Source of the DNA: Halobacillus yeomjeoni | GTDB lineage: Bacteria; Bacillota; Bacilli; Bacillales; Halobacillaceae | Length of the DNA stretch: 64,000 nt | Reading direction: 5' to 3' | NCBI RefSeq assembly: GCF_020171525.1 | Contig: NZ_JAIVAI010000007.1 | Coordinates: 62,001 to 126,000, forward strand | Shown: piece after piece, positions 8,123 through 18,840 of the stretch | Layout of the letters: the number at the start of each line of letters is the position of its first letter | Numbering within the stretch: the stretch's first letter is position 1 | Notes under the pieces: generated by a model | Databases searched by the model: none | What the model saw: only the letters and a program-made list of their open reading frames with translations | Told to the model about the DNA's origin: nothing | Made by a program: the position numbers and the translations under genes

Positions 8123-8767
8123 ATGGAATCCATTTACCAGCAAGCATTAGGACAAGAATTTTATCGTCTTCATCCAGAAATGCAAAAGAAATATGGGCTC
8201 ACAAGTGAGCAGAATATAATGGTGCTGGGACAAGGGAGAATGACGGAAATAAGAGGAACAAACCCTCTTCTAAGGCCCTTCCTGCATTTAGGTGCAATGG
8301 ATCATTTCGTATTTGGGGAGCGGGGAAAAGACGTTCCTTTTACACTCGAAAATTATGCTTATCAAACGGAAGAAGGAGAAGAGGTCGTCAGTTGGGTTCG
8401 AAGGTTTTTCTTTCCTTATTCCATCCGGGGCTTTGATGCCGCGATGAGGTATGACCAAAATAAACATAAAATCGTAGATGAATTAGGGAAGTCTGGTTCT
8501 TTTCACATGGATATCGACCTTCACGTTACACCTGAAGGCGGACTTTATATGGAATCAAAACAAATGAATTTCAAAGGTAAATGTCATATTCCAGGATTGA
8601 AGTCCTCGGTCTATGAGCATTACGACGAGGAAGAAGAAGCGTTCAGGGTACATGTGCATGTTGAACATCCTATCCTCGGAACGATGATGATGTATGAAGG
8701 ACTGGTGCACACTGAATTCCTTCCTATGACATTCAACAACATCCCGGAACGAGGAATCTTAGAGTAA
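8123..8767 (+). CDS. DUF4166 domain protein
   Basis: This 214-residue soluble protein is made mostly of beta strands, in the pattern of the DUF4166 family (also found at the C-terminus of Bacillus YndJ). Recognisable stretches are FLHLGAMDHFVFGERG, VSWVRRFFFP and YMESKQMNFKGKCHIPG. Its function is unknown. TAAGGAGG precedes ATG 8123. Its stop is 12 bp before the kynA start, whose SD overlaps the end of the gene, so the two are almost certainly co-transcribed. No link between DUF4166 and tryptophan breakdown is known to me. Confidence 0.75.
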   Translation: MESIYQQALGQEFYRLHPEMQKKYGLTSEQNIMVLGQGRMTEIRGTNPLLRPFLHLGAMDHFVFGERGKDVPFTLENYAYQTEEGEEVVSWVRRFFFPYSIRGFDAAMRYDQNKHKIVDELGKSGSFHMDIDLHVTPEGGLYMESKQMNFKGKCHIPGLKSSVYEHYDEEEEAFRVHVHVEHPILGTMMMYEGLVHTEFLPMTFNNIPERGILE

Positions 8768-8779
8768 AGGAGAGTTATG

Positions 8780-9616
8780 ATGAGCTATCGCGATTCAAAA
8801 GAATATGAAAATGTTCACATGGACTTTAAAGACCGAATGACATATGGGGATTACTTAAAGCTTGATGACTTACTTTCTGCTCAACAGCGGTTATCCACTC
8901 ACCACGATGAAATGTTGTTCATTATCATCCATCAGGTGAGTGAGCTGTGGATGAAACAGATGCTGCATGAATTATGGGCGTCTATAGATTCCATCCGTAA
9001 AGGGGACTTGGAGGAAGCATTTAAAATGCTTGCCCGGGTTTCCCAGATTCAGGTTCAGATCATTCATGCATGGGATGTTTTATCAACGTTGACACCAGCG
9101 GAATATATAGAGTTTCGAGATGATTTAGGACAAGCTTCAGGGTTTCAATCCTATCAATACCGGATGATTGAGTTTGCTCTTGGGTATAAGACTCCACATG
9201 TATTGAAGATATATGAAAATGATCAAGAGTTACATAATAAACTGAAGAGCGCGTATCATTCACCAAGCATATACGATGTCGCCATTGAAAAGTTATCTGA
9301 CTCTGGTTTTGATATCCATCCTGATCATTTGAATCGTTCGTATACAGAGCCTTATCAGCCTGACTCTTCCGTTGAAGAAGCCTGGACGCAGGTTTATAAA
9401 AATGTCGACAAGTATTGGGATCTATATCAGTTGGCTGAAAAATTAGTGGATATAGAAGACCGGATTCAGCAATGGCGGTTCCGCCATATGAAAACTGTAG
9501 AAAGAATAATCGGTCACAAAAAAGGGACCGGGGGTTCTTCTGGAGTGGGTTATTTGAAGAAAGTCCTGGACCATCGTTTCTTCCCCGAACTGTGGGACGT
9601 TCGCACGCATTTGTGA
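8780..9616 (+). CDS. kynA: Tryptophan 2,3-dioxygenase
   Basis: This 278-residue haem enzyme opens the indole ring of L-tryptophan with O2 to give N-formylkynurenine, the first step of the kynurenine pathway. Family signatures include [35 protein letters not shown], the [11 protein letters not shown] segment and [18 protein letters not shown], which carries the axial haem His and the flexible GTGGS loop. Two ATGs stand in tandem. The SD AAAGGAG suits the second (8780, seven bases) better than the first (8777). The next two pathway enzymes, kynB and kynU, lie at 50.9-52.8 kb on the other strand. Confidence 0.95.
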   Translation: MSYRDSKEYENVHMDFKDRMTYGDYLKLDDLLSAQQRLSTHHDEMLFIIIHQVSELWMKQMLHELWASIDSIRKGDLEEAFKMLARVSQIQVQIIHAWDVLSTLTPAEYIEFRDDLGQASGFQSYQYRMIEFALGYKTPHVLKIYENDQELHNKLKSAYHSPSIYDVAIEKLSDSGFDIHPDHLNRSYTEPYQPDSSVEEAWTQVYKNVDKYWDLYQLAEKLVDIEDRIQQWRFRHMKTVERIIGHKKGTGGSSGVGYLKKVLDHRFFPELWDVRTHL

Positions 9617-9701
9617 GAAACGAATGTAACGTAAGGATTAAATAATTGTTACACTTATGTTACAATGATGGTTGCAAAAATTTTATAGAAGAGGATCTTT
9701 T

Positions 9702-11060
9702 ATGAGACAACCCATCATGTATATCAGTATCATAAGCCTTGTCCTTCTTGCGGCATGTTCCTTTATGGCATCAGCCAATGGGACTACTGTTTCACAAGAA
9801 GTGAAGGAGTACTCCGAGTACGACCTGGATATGAAGTCAGAGATCTTGGAATTCGAAGAATATCACATTACAATACATTATCCAGAAACGCCGAATACTC
9901 AAATCAATCAAACCATCATTGACTATGTGAATCAAATAAAATCGAAGTTTAAACAAGAGAGTTATCAAGCTATGCAAGTGATGAAAAGCCATTCTTCTCA
10001 CGAATTGCATGTTGATTTTGAAGTATTACATGAAAGTGAACAATATTTTGTCATTCATTTTGATGAGACTATGGATGTGGGCTATCCGGATATTTCCAAA
10101 AGCCGAACCATCATGAACTTCAAAAAAGAGAATGGACAACGCTTAGAAACGGAAGACTTGTTCAATCAGGAAGTAGATTATCTTCAAGCCCTTGCTGACT
10201 TGACGCATGAAAAACTGGAAGAAGAGTTCGGTAAAGAAATAAAGCAGAACTCATTTCTAGAAAAAGCGACAGCCCCATTACCAAGCAACTATCAAAACGT
10301 CGCCATCAACAGTGGGGGAGTCACCATATTTTTCAGAGATGGAGTTCAACCAGAAGAAATTTCTTTAAAGATGGACAATATAAATGAATTCTTACACCCA
10401 GAGATTACTGTCGTTGAAAACGAGGCTCTGCATGAAGCCGCTCCTTCAATCGAAGGTTTAAAAAGTATAAATATCAATGGGGAAGATGTGAAGCGCCCTC
10501 ATGGAGAGAACAAGAAAATAGCTCTAACTTTTGATGACGGTCCGCACCCTCAAAAGACCCTTGAAATCCTGAAGGTATTAGAACGGTACGATGCCAAAGG
10601 CACATTCTTCATGTTAGGGAAACGTGTAAGCTATTATCCTGAAACAGCTCAGGAAGTTGTAACTGAAGGACATGAAATAGGCAATCACACGTGGAACCAC
10701 CCTCGTTTAACGAGACTGTCAAGAGATGAAGTCGTAAGGCAGATACAAGCGACGAAAGAAATTATTCAACATGTGACAGGTGAAGAGACAACACGGGTTC
10801 GACTGCCATTCGGTGAAAACCTCTCCGCTCCTTATTATGGTACTATGGAAATCGTGCCTTGGGATGTGAGTGTGGAAACTTGGAGAAAAGAAAATCCAAG
10901 GCAGATTGCTGACACTTTCATATCCGAAATAAACGACGGCGATATCGTGTTACTTCATGACTTAGAAGGCTCTACACCGGAAGTTTTAGATTTGATTCTA
11001 GCGTCTTTAAGCTATGAGGGGTATGAGTTCGTCACTCTGAGCCAATTGGAAGAAAAGTAA
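9702..11060 (+). CDS. PdaC-like polysaccharide deacetylase lipoprotein
   Basis: This is a 452-residue exported protein. The signal peptide ends in lipobox LLAAC. Residues about 40-250 look like the DUF4163/DUF3298 pair found in PdaC and RsiV, and about 270-450 form a NodB deacetylase domain. Metal and catalytic motifs are present: TFDDGPH (catalytic Asp and metal Asp) and HEIGNHTWNHP (metal His pair). RLPFGE replaces the commoner RPPYG. B. subtilis PdaC removes acetyl groups from N-acetylmuramic acid and raises lysozyme resistance, so a peptidoglycan substrate is likely. The frame opens at 9672, but GAGGATC before ATG 9702 and the signal peptide argue for the later start. Confidence 0.82.
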   Translation: MRQPIMYISIISLVLLAACSFMASANGTTVSQEVKEYSEYDLDMKSEILEFEEYHITIHYPETPNTQINQTIIDYVNQIKSKFKQESYQAMQVMKSHSSHELHVDFEVLHESEQYFVIHFDETMDVGYPDISKSRTIMNFKKENGQRLETEDLFNQEVDYLQALADLTHEKLEEEFGKEIKQNSFLEKATAPLPSNYQNVAINSGGVTIFFRDGVQPEEISLKMDNINEFLHPEITVVENEALHEAAPSIEGLKSININGEDVKRPHGENKKIALTFDDGPHPQKTLEILKVLERYDAKGTFFMLGKRVSYYPETAQEVVTEGHEIGNHTWNHPRLTRLSRDEVVRQIQATKEIIQHVTGEETTRVRLPFGENLSAPYYGTMEIVPWDVSVETWRKENPRQIADTFISEINDGDIVLLHDLEGSTPEVLDLILASLSYEGYEFVTLSQLEEK

Positions 11061-11095
11061 AAAACCGCAGCCTATGCATAGGCTGCGGTTTTTAG
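11061..11095. terminator. Bidirectional terminator between the deacetylase and metX
   Basis: A near-perfect palindrome AAAACCGCAGCCTAT / ATAGGCTGCGGTTTT with A- and T-runs on both sides serves both convergent transcripts. Confidence 0.88.
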
Positions 11096-11127
11096 TTGTG
11101 CCTCTGTTTCATCTTGAAACCTCGTAA

Positions 11128-12183
11128 TCAGTTGGTTAAATTTCTTTGGATCCAATTTCCCCATTTATCAAATTCTACTAAGAACCCGTCATGACCATAA
11201 TCTGTCTCGACGTGCTTATGGAAGCCTTTTGGTACAGAGGAACTGAAAGATTCTATCAATGGTTTTGTATATACCAAATCATTTTCAAAGCTTGTGGTGT
11301 AAACTTCCGCTTTGTAGTTACGAGCGGCTTCCTTCCAACCGTTTCGTCCACGGCCGATATCGTGATGATTCATCGCTTCAAGTAGATATAAGTAACTGTT
11401 CGCGTCAAAGCGGGTTTTAATTTTATTGCCCTGGTAGTCAAGGTAAGATTGGATATCAAATCCTTGAGATGTTTTTTTTCTTCGTTCAAATCTTTGATCG
11501 AAGAGCTTTGAGCTTCTGTATGTCACCATCCCCGCCATACGGGCAATTTCAAATCCTTTCAACGATTCGTTGGATAGGTAGTTTCCATTATCGAACAGCG
11601 GATCGTTCTTAATGGATTGTGCCCCTATGTGGTTAAAGGCGATCCCATAATCACTCAAATAAGGAGTAGCGGCTAAAACATGAATTTGTTTCATGAAGTC
11701 AGGGTGGAGCAGCCCCCACTCCAAGGCTTGCATCCCACCCAATGACCCTCCGATGACAGCATGGAGAGAATGGACACCTAACTGATTCAAAGCTTTATAT
11801 TGAGCATGAACCATATCCCGGATCGTAATGGCAGGGAAATCACACCGATACTTCTTCTTCGTAGTGGGGTGTAAGGAAGCTGGTCCTGTGGAGCCGTGAC
11901 ATCCACCCAGTACATTGAAAGTTATGACTTGATAATGGTCGGTATCTATCGGAAGCCCTTTACCGATCATTCCTGACCACCATCCTGGTGACTGTTCCGT
12001 ACCTGCTGCCATTTGATTTCCCGTCAGTGCGTGGCAGATGAGAATGACTGGAGCGCTGGCAGGACCTACTCTTTCAAAACTCATCTCCACATGTTCCAAC
12101 CGTGCTCCTGATTCTAGTTCCATCTCTCCGATATCGACGGCAGCACGTGTATAAAGTGAATGGGAAGGTTGAATAAGTGCCAT
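11128..12183 (-). CDS. metX: Homoserine O-acetyltransferase
   Basis: This 351-residue alpha/beta hydrolase acylates L-homoserine (acetyl-CoA donor in most Bacillaceae) to make the substrate of MetY. The catalytic triad is visible: Ser in GGSLGGMQALEWG, Asp in SFENDLVYTKP and His in DYGHDGFLVE. The oxyanion segment is CHALTGNQ. An ATG six codons upstream is in frame, but AAAGGAGGTGTAAGG directly precedes ATG 12181-12183, so the protein starts MALIQPSHS. It begins 20 bp after the metY stop in the same SAM-riboswitch-controlled operon. Whether acetyl- or succinyl-CoA is used cannot be read directly. Confidence 0.92.
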   Translation of the reverse strand: MALIQPSHSLYTRAAVDIGEMELESGARLEHVEMSFERVGPASAPVILICHALTGNQMAAGTEQSPGWWSGMIGKGLPIDTDHYQVITFNVLGGCHGSTGPASLHPTTKKKYRCDFPAITIRDMVHAQYKALNQLGVHSLHAVIGGSLGGMQALEWGLLHPDFMKQIHVLAATPYLSDYGIAFNHIGAQSIKNDPLFDNGNYLSNESLKGFEIARMAGMVTYRSSKLFDQRFERRKKTSQGFDIQSYLDYQGNKIKTRFDANSYLYLLEAMNHHDIGRGRNGWKEAARNYKAEVYTTSFENDLVYTKPLIESFSSSVPKGFHKHVETDYGHDGFLVEFDKWGNWIQRNLTN

Positions 12184-12203
12184 CCTTACACCTCCTTTCA
12201 TGC

Positions 12204-13910
<1,707 letters not shown>

Positions 13911-13960
13911 TTAGTTTTAATCTAGGAGTTCCACAGATGAAGGATTTTTTCGAAGGAAAT

Positions 13961-14118
13961 AAGAAAGCCCTCTTCTCATTTAAGAAGAGGGCGTAATTTA
14001 AGGTCCTCCTCTTATCTTCCAGATCCAACGACCTGTAGGATTTAGCACCTTTTCAAGAAAACTTGAAGGTTGCCGGGCGTCATAGGGCCTAGTCCCTCTG
14101 CCACTCTCAATAAGAGAT
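13961..14118 (-). ncRNA. SAM-I (S-box) riboswitch with expression-platform terminator, upstream of metY
   Basis: Read on the minus strand, the aptamer starts at about 14117 with CTCTTATTGAGAGTGGCAGA. It then shows GGGACTAGGCCC, ATGACGCCCGGCAACC and GGTGCTAAATCC, and closes with GATAAGAG near 14009. These are the conserved S-box core, the P3 arm and the P1 closing strand. Downstream at 13967-13992 the stem AAGAGGGC / GCCCTCTT followed by TTTC is the intrinsic terminator. SAM binding should favour the terminator and switch metYX off when methionine is plentiful. Confidence 0.95.
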
Positions 14119-14154
14119 GTTCGAATATTCAGTTTATAAATGACTTGATTCAAA

Positions 14155-14183
14155 ATTATATGATGGAGAAATGGAAATGTCAA
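14155..14183 (-). promoter_or_regulatory. Sigma-A promoter of the metYX transcript
   Basis: On the minus strand TTGACA (14178-14183) and TATAAT (14155-14160) are separated by exactly 17 bp. Both hexamers are perfect, and they lie just upstream of the S-box aptamer. Confidence 0.85.
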
Positions 14184-14271
14184 ACTATTTTTAAAAATTT
14201 ATAGAAGTTTATTTGTTTACAAGTTTGGGAATCGACTACCAAGTCTTGATAAAAAAGGAGTGGATGAAAGC

Positions 14272-14469
14272 ATGAAGGAATATAGTGTAGTACCAAACAA
14301 AGATGTAACAGGCTGGTATGTGAAAATAGAAGATGTAGCTCCGACAGACCTGTATGATGAACGTGATCAAGCGATTGCGAAAGCGGAAGAGATTGCTCAA
14401 GATAACAAGCCGAGCAGGCTTTCCATTATGAACCAAAACCACGAAGTTGAAGAAGAAAGAAAATATTAA
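14272..14469 (+). CDS. Small DUF2188-family protein
   Basis: This 65-residue acidic cytoplasmic protein matches the DUF2188 pattern: an N-terminal YSVVPNKDVTGWYVKIE strand pair, then DERDQAIAKAEEIAQDN helix and a closing EEERKY. Its function is unknown. The frame opens with a GTG at 14260 that overlaps the SD itself, so ATG 14272, eleven bases after AGGAG, is the likelier start. It is transcribed alone, divergent from the metYX riboswitch, and ends in a terminator. Confidence 0.75.
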   Translation: MKEYSVVPNKDVTGWYVKIEDVAPTDLYDERDQAIAKAEEIAQDNKPSRLSIMNQNHEVEEERKY

Positions 14470-14474
14470 CCAGG

Positions 14475-14502
14475 AAGCTCCCAATCCATGGGAGCTTTTT
14501 TA
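14475..14502 (+). terminator. Terminator of the DUF2188 gene
   Basis: AAGCTCCC / GGGAGCTT with a 7-base loop, then TTTTTT. Confidence 0.85.
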
Positions 14503-14514
14503 GATTGTGCTCGT

Positions 14515-14556
14515 TCCTGTGGAAGCTTACCACATGCCCACTGAAAGCGACTCGAT
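14515..14556. repeat. Degenerate relic of the intergenic hairpin repeat
   Basis: CCTGTGGAAGCTTACCACAT and GCCCACTGAAAGCGACT resemble the arm of the repeat at 39.4 kb (GAAGCTCACTACATGCCCCC, GGAAAGCGAGT). Only one arm survives. Confidence 0.4.
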
Positions 14557-14722
14557 CTCTAAAGTCACCAACCTTTTATCAAAAGTAACGAAACAATTGA
14601 ATCTACTTTAAACATTTACATAATATGGATTTTCTTAAAGAAATCGGCCGATTAAAGAGTGGAGGCGTAGAGTTTTTTCATGAGAATAGTTACGATAATG
14701 GTAGAAGACAAAGAAAAGAGAG

Positions 14723-15955
14723 ATGATGGAAATGAATGAACGATTTGATGTCATTATCGTAGGAGCAAGAGTAGCAGGATCCAGCTTAGCTATATTATTG
14801 GGGGATCTTGGTAAGAAAGTATTATTGATTGATAAGGCTACTTTCCCAAGTGATACGTTATCGACGCATTTCATGTCCCATGTTGAATATTTAAGAAGAC
14901 TCGGTGTGTTGGAGGAAATAGAAGCGTTGGGGTTAAGAAAAGTGACCCGGATGAGGACGTACATTGGTGACAGCTTCGTAGAAGGCCCCAGACCATCGTA
15001 CACCGTCATTCCAAAAAGAGACGACCTGGATCATGTCTTATTGAAGCGTGCTTCGTCATTTCCGACTGTTACTGTAAAAGAGGGGATCTCGGTGCGTGAC
15101 CTTATACGCACTGAAGGAAAAGTAGGTGGGGTCGTCACAGAGGACAGAAGAGGATTCCGAGAAACGATTAAAAGTGACCTTGTAGTAGGAGCAGACGGAA
15201 AAAACTCTAATGTCGCTCACTGGACAGGGGCGGAAGAATATGAAAAAGTGCAGCCGCTGCGTCCTGTCGTTTATGGGTATTACGAAGGTGTTCAACCTTT
15301 GAAGAAACCTGCAACAGAGATATTTCTTCATGAAGGCCGTATCGGCTTTGTATTCCCGATGGAAGAAGGACGGGACTGTTTAGGGATGGAAGTACATCCA
15401 GAAGAATTCAAGCCTATTATGAAAAATCCGACTTATGAGTTTGAGAAAATGTATCGGACGTTGTATGGAATGGATGAGCGGCTTCAAGGTGCGCAATTGC
15501 AAGGGAAAATCATCGGTACTCCAGGGATGCCCAACTTTTTCAGGAAAGCCTATGGAGATGGATGGGTATTGGTTGGGGATGCAGGACACAGCAAAGATCC
15601 GAGTACTGGACTTGGAATCAATGATGCGTTCTTGCAAGCATTCCTACTCGCTGAGGCAATTCAACGTAATGATGAAGGGGAAAGCTGGGAGGAAGTCATG
15701 GTTGCTTTTCAAAAACAACGGGACGAACAGCTCTTTCCCGGGTTTCAGCTTACACTGGATTACATCAACTCTCTCAAAGCTTTTAAGAGAAACGAAGTGG
15801 CGTTATTTCAATCGATTGCTGCAAACCCGATGGTATGGAATAAAATCGTGCCTTCAATAGGTGGACTATTGAAAAAAGAAAGTGAAGAAATTCCATTGTT
15901 ATATCAGTCTGTAGAGATGGAAGCACGATCTTTCGGTTTTAATTCTGATGAGTAA
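14723..15955 (+). CDS. FAD-dependent oxidoreductase of the geranylgeranyl-reductase / PHBH type
   Basis: This 410-residue flavoprotein has the N-terminal dinucleotide site DVIIVGARVAGSSLAILL (a GxRxAG variant), the mid-chain GADGKNS loop and the second FAD motif GDAGHSKDPSTGLGINDAF. These define aromatic-ring hydroxylases and isoprenoid reductases. The substrate cannot be told from sequence. It opens a three-gene run (14723-17491) with a 151-residue protein of unknown family and a second flavoprotein. The spacings of 60 and 54 bp are consistent with one transcript. Three ATGs stand near the start (14723, 14726, 14732) and the choice among them is uncertain. Confidence 0.8.
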   Translation: MMEMNERFDVIIVGARVAGSSLAILLGDLGKKVLLIDKATFPSDTLSTHFMSHVEYLRRLGVLEEIEALGLRKVTRMRTYIGDSFVEGPRPSYTVIPKRDDLDHVLLKRASSFPTVTVKEGISVRDLIRTEGKVGGVVTEDRRGFRETIKSDLVVGADGKNSNVAHWTGAEEYEKVQPLRPVVYGYYEGVQPLKKPATEIFLHEGRIGFVFPMEEGRDCLGMEVHPEEFKPIMKNPTYEFEKMYRTLYGMDERLQGAQLQGKIIGTPGMPNFFRKAYGDGWVLVGDAGHSKDPSTGLGINDAFLQAFLLAEAIQRNDEGESWEEVMVAFQKQRDEQLFPGFQLTLDYINSLKAFKRNEVALFQSIAANPMVWNKIVPSIGGLLKKESEEIPLLYQSVEMEARSFGFNSDE

Positions 15956-16015
15956 AGAAGGAAAGCATTCTAGATGTATCGAATTTCTATAGTGAGTGAA
16001 GTGAGGTGAGTAAGA

Positions 16016-16471
16016 ATGACGTGGTCTAAAGAAAGCGCATATGCTAAATTGCAGGAAATCTACACCGATCGTGTCATGCAGGAAGAAAAAAGAAGGGTCT
16101 TCCAACAAGTGTACCGGCACATGTATGCGCACCTGGATGATTTGGCTGTTTCGAGTGGATTGAAAGATGAAGCAGAAAAGCAGTTGAAACTTTTTAAGGA
16201 ATATACGTTTATGCCCGGTGATAATCTGTTCCAATCAATGAGACATGTATTTTTGCTGGCTAGAGGTGAACGTACACCTGAACCTGCCGATACTCAACAA
16301 CACTTGGCACGGATTTACCGCTCTTTGTTCCAAGCAGCAGGGGTGAAGAATCCTTATATCCCTGATTCATTTTGGGAAACTCCTCTCGGTGTCGCTTGTT
16401 TAGTAGCAGAAGAAGGGGTAGAAGCCGTTTATCCTATATTAAATGAAATCCAGGATACAGAAGATGCTTAA
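16016..16471 (+). CDS. Uncharacterised helical protein between two flavoproteins
   Basis: I do not recognise this 151-residue protein. It is predicted to be alpha-helical, soluble and without signal peptide or membrane span. Notable segments are a charged N-terminal helix (KLQEIYTDRVMQEEKRRVFQQVY) split by a His/Tyr-rich turn, and a C-terminal PLGVACLVAEEGVEAVYPIL. It has a single cysteine. GTGAGGTGAGTAAGA precedes ATG 16016. Its position between two FAD enzymes suggests a partner or accessory role, which is inference only. Confidence 0.7.
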   Translation: MTWSKESAYAKLQEIYTDRVMQEEKRRVFQQVYRHMYAHLDDLAVSSGLKDEAEKQLKLFKEYTFMPGDNLFQSMRHVFLLARGERTPEPADTQQHLARIYRSLFQAAGVKNPYIPDSFWETPLGVACLVAEEGVEAVYPILNEIQDTEDA

Positions 16472-16525
16472 GGAGTTTAATCAGTACATCACGTATGATT
16501 TCTATAAATAGGTGGAGGTATGAAA

Positions 16526-17491
16526 ATGGAGCATTATGAACTGACGATTGTCGGTGCAGGGTTATCAGGAATTTCAGCAGCAAGGCGGTTGATCAAACAA
16601 GGAAGAGAAAACTTCATCCTTGTGGATAAAGGAAAGAGTGTAGGCGGGCGCCTGGCGACTCGCCGAGTGGCTGAAGGAAAAGCCGATCATGGTGCCCAAT
16701 TCTTCACAGTAAGAACAGATGAGCTCGAAGATGAAGTGAAAGGATGGTTGGATCAAGGCTGGGTCAAACGATGGTTCGGTGAGAAATATCCTCGCTATAC
16801 TGCGGTGGATGGTATGAATCAATTGGCTAAACAGCTGGCTGAAAAAACCCCTGTTTCCCTACATACGAAAGTATCCAAAATCGTGCAGTTGAATGATGTC
16901 TATTATTTGTATGACGATGCGGGGAATGAGTGGAAGTCTGATAAAGTTTTATTGACGATGCCTGTTCCTCAAATTGTAGAGCTGCTGAAAAACAGCAATG
17001 TAGAAGTACAGCCAGCTGCGCTGAAACAGTTGAAAAATGTTTATTTCAATCCTACGTATGTCGGCATATTCCAATTTAAATCAAGTACTCGTCTACCTGA
17101 AAACGGTCACGTGGATCAAGGGTTGCCGATAGGAGTGGAACGGCTCGTCGATCATCAAAAAAAGGGAATCTCAAAATCTCCGATTGTAAGCGTATATATG
17201 GAAGGGGACTGGTCCAGACGCCACTATGGAGAGGATTATGTCATGACATTGATCAAAGAGAACACCGAGAAGTTTTTTGATTGGGATGACTTAGAATCAG
17301 AACAGTTGAAGCGCTGGCGTTATGCCGAAGCATCTAAAACAATCGAGCAATCCTATATGGACTTGACGGGTGAAGGAACACTAGTTGCTGCTGGTGATGC
17401 ATTTTTAAGGCCGACAGACAAAGCCGGGCGGACAAGGTTTGAGAGTGCATTTTTGTCCGGGAAAGATGCAGCAGCTTATATGAATTGGTAA
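16526..17491 (+). CDS. Renalase-like FAD/NAD(P)-dependent oxidoreductase
   Basis: This 321-residue flavoprotein has the Rossmann motif LTIVGAGLSGISAARRL, then GGRLATRRVAEGKADHGAQFFTVRT, the hallmark of renalase-like amine-oxidase-fold proteins. Its C-terminal end is VAAGDAFLRPTDKAGRTRFESAFLSG, the flavin-binding tail. Bacterial renalases oxidise aberrant dihydro-NAD(P) isomers, but whether this protein does so is unproven. GGAGG lies seven bases before ATG 16526 and only one base before ATG 16520, so I use 16526. It is the last gene of the three-gene redox run. Confidence 0.8.
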   Translation: MEHYELTIVGAGLSGISAARRLIKQGRENFILVDKGKSVGGRLATRRVAEGKADHGAQFFTVRTDELEDEVKGWLDQGWVKRWFGEKYPRYTAVDGMNQLAKQLAEKTPVSLHTKVSKIVQLNDVYYLYDDAGNEWKSDKVLLTMPVPQIVELLKNSNVEVQPAALKQLKNVYFNPTYVGIFQFKSSTRLPENGHVDQGLPIGVERLVDHQKKGISKSPIVSVYMEGDWSRRHYGEDYVMTLIKENTEKFFDWDDLESEQLKRWRYAEASKTIEQSYMDLTGEGTLVAAGDAFLRPTDKAGRTRFESAFLSGKDAAAYMNW

Positions 17492-17539
17492 TGCGTTAAG
17501 GTACTTCCGACGATTTATGCATTAGTGAAAAAAGAAAGC

Positions 17540-17582
17540 AGAGAAGGACGAAATCACAAGTGATTTCGTCCTTCTCTATTTC
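17540..17582. terminator. Bidirectional terminator between the renalase-like gene and rarD
   Basis: A perfect inverted repeat of 17-18 bp (GAGAAGGACGAAATCAC and complement) with a minimal loop. A-rich sequence before it and T-rich after it allow use on both strands. Confidence 0.85.
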
Positions 17583-17665
17583 ATAGTAACTAAAGGGCGG
17601 TGCTTCTTTCCGCTGGCAGTGGCAGCTTAGTTATCCACCCCAAGGAAAGACACCTGAAAAAACAA

Positions 17666-18571
17666 TTAGCTTGCTTTTGCCTGATAATGTCTCATTCGTT
17701 TCATCCGTGTGACGGAGTAGACGACCAACCCAGCCCAGATAAGTGTGAAAGATATGGCGTGGACGCTTGTAAAGGGTTCATTGTACATGAAAACTCCGAT
17801 GACCAGCATGATGGTAGGAGCGAAGTATTGTAAGAAGCCTACCATGGATAACGGAATCCTTTTTGCTCCTGCAGAAAAAAGGAGAAGAGGAATAGCTGTG
17901 ACCATCCCTGCTCCCAGCACGAAAAGCGTCGTAATCGAAATCCATTCCACTTGTTCCCACTGTCCGTTTTGTTGGTTGAGCAGGTACAGGAGAGCCACGG
18001 GGCTTACAATAAATGTTTCGATAGTCAACCCGTACATGGCATTCAAAGGAACCAATTTCTTCAGCAGTCCATAAGAGCCGAAGCTGAATGCCAGTAGTAG
18101 CGCAATCCAGGGAATTGAACCGAAATGAAGAGTCATATAGAACACACCTGCTCCTGCGAGGGCAAATGCGATCCATTGGGCTCTTGAGAAAGTCTCTTTC
18201 AATACGAGCATGCCTAGTAAGATACTGACAAGTGGGTTGATATAATACCCAAGGCTTGCTTCAACTACGTGGTTGGTATTCACAGCCCATATGTAGGTGA
18301 CCCAGTTGATACTTATGGTGATCGAAGCCAGGGTGATTCCTATGACTCGTTTCTTTTCTTGGATGATATAACGATATTCTTGAATGAATGCTTTTCCTTT
18401 ACGGGTGATCAGTATGATGATCCCCATGAACAAAAATGACCATACGATACGATGTGCCAGAATTTCAAAGGCGGGAATGTGTTGAATCATTTTCCAATAG
18501 ATGGGCAGAATCCCCCACAGTATGTATGCGAGAGCTGTATATATGATGCCCAGCTTCTGATCTGTCATCAT
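17666..18571 (-). CDS. rarD: RarD-type EamA (drug/metabolite) transporter
   Basis: This 301-residue protein has ten hydrophobic segments in two EamA repeats. The opening GIIYTALAYILWGILPIYWK and the NWVTYIWAVNTNHVVEASLGYYINPL stretch are typical of RarD. The family exports or exchanges small metabolites and no substrate is established. AAGAGGAC lies eight bases before ATG 18571. It is monocistronic and shares a terminator with the convergent redox cluster. Confidence 0.85.
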   Translation of the reverse strand: MMTDQKLGIIYTALAYILWGILPIYWKMIQHIPAFEILAHRIVWSFLFMGIIILITRKGKAFIQEYRYIIQEKKRVIGITLASITISINWVTYIWAVNTNHVVEASLGYYINPLVSILLGMLVLKETFSRAQWIAFALAGAGVFYMTLHFGSIPWIALLLAFSFGSYGLLKKLVPLNAMYGLTIETFIVSPVALLYLLNQQNGQWEQVEWISITTLFVLGAGMVTAIPLLLFSAGAKRIPLSMVGFLQYFAPTIMLVIGVFMYNEPFTSVHAISFTLIWAGLVVYSVTRMKRMRHYQAKAS

Positions 18572-18726
18572 GATGATGTCCTCTTTTCTATAGCGTTAAG
18601 TCATATTTTAGACTCCTTTTCCATTGAAATAAACAAAAATGTTTTAGTGCAGGCTGGGATAGAGGCTGCTGATGATTTTACTTATCAAGTAAAGACATGT
18701 AATGGGGAAGGATAGAAATCGAAGGT

Positions 18727-18765
18727 GGGTTACCCACGGAAAAGGAGCCGTTTTCTAAAGCCGCC
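18727..18765. repeat. One-arm relic of mobile-repeat module B
   Basis: GGTTACCCACGGAAAAGGAG followed by CCGTTTTCTAAAGCCGCC resembles GGTACCCCACGGAAAGGGAG and TCATTCCCAAGGCCGCC of the intact module in copy 1. The other arm and the ends are missing. Confidence 0.45.
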
Positions 18766-18814
18766 ATCCTCTCAGTAATAGCCTCGAAACGAAATAAAAA
18801 AATTTCTGTATTTC

Positions 18815-18840
18815 TGAAACGGATTAATTATCCATCCGTA
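18815..18840 (+). promoter_or_regulatory. SigW-type ECF promoter (TGAAAC-N16-CGTA)
   Basis: TGAAAC (18815-18820) and CGTA (18837-18840) are separated by exactly 16 bp, the consensus of B. subtilis SigW promoters. It lies 67 bp upstream of the lipoprotein gene. An inverted repeat TACAAAG-N6-CTTTGTA (18859-18878) sits between promoter and start. Confidence 0.6.

Noticed and set aside
17590-17652. GC-richer stretch before rarD as another relic of the hairpin repeat
   Set aside because: It shares only scattered short words with the modules, not enough to call.
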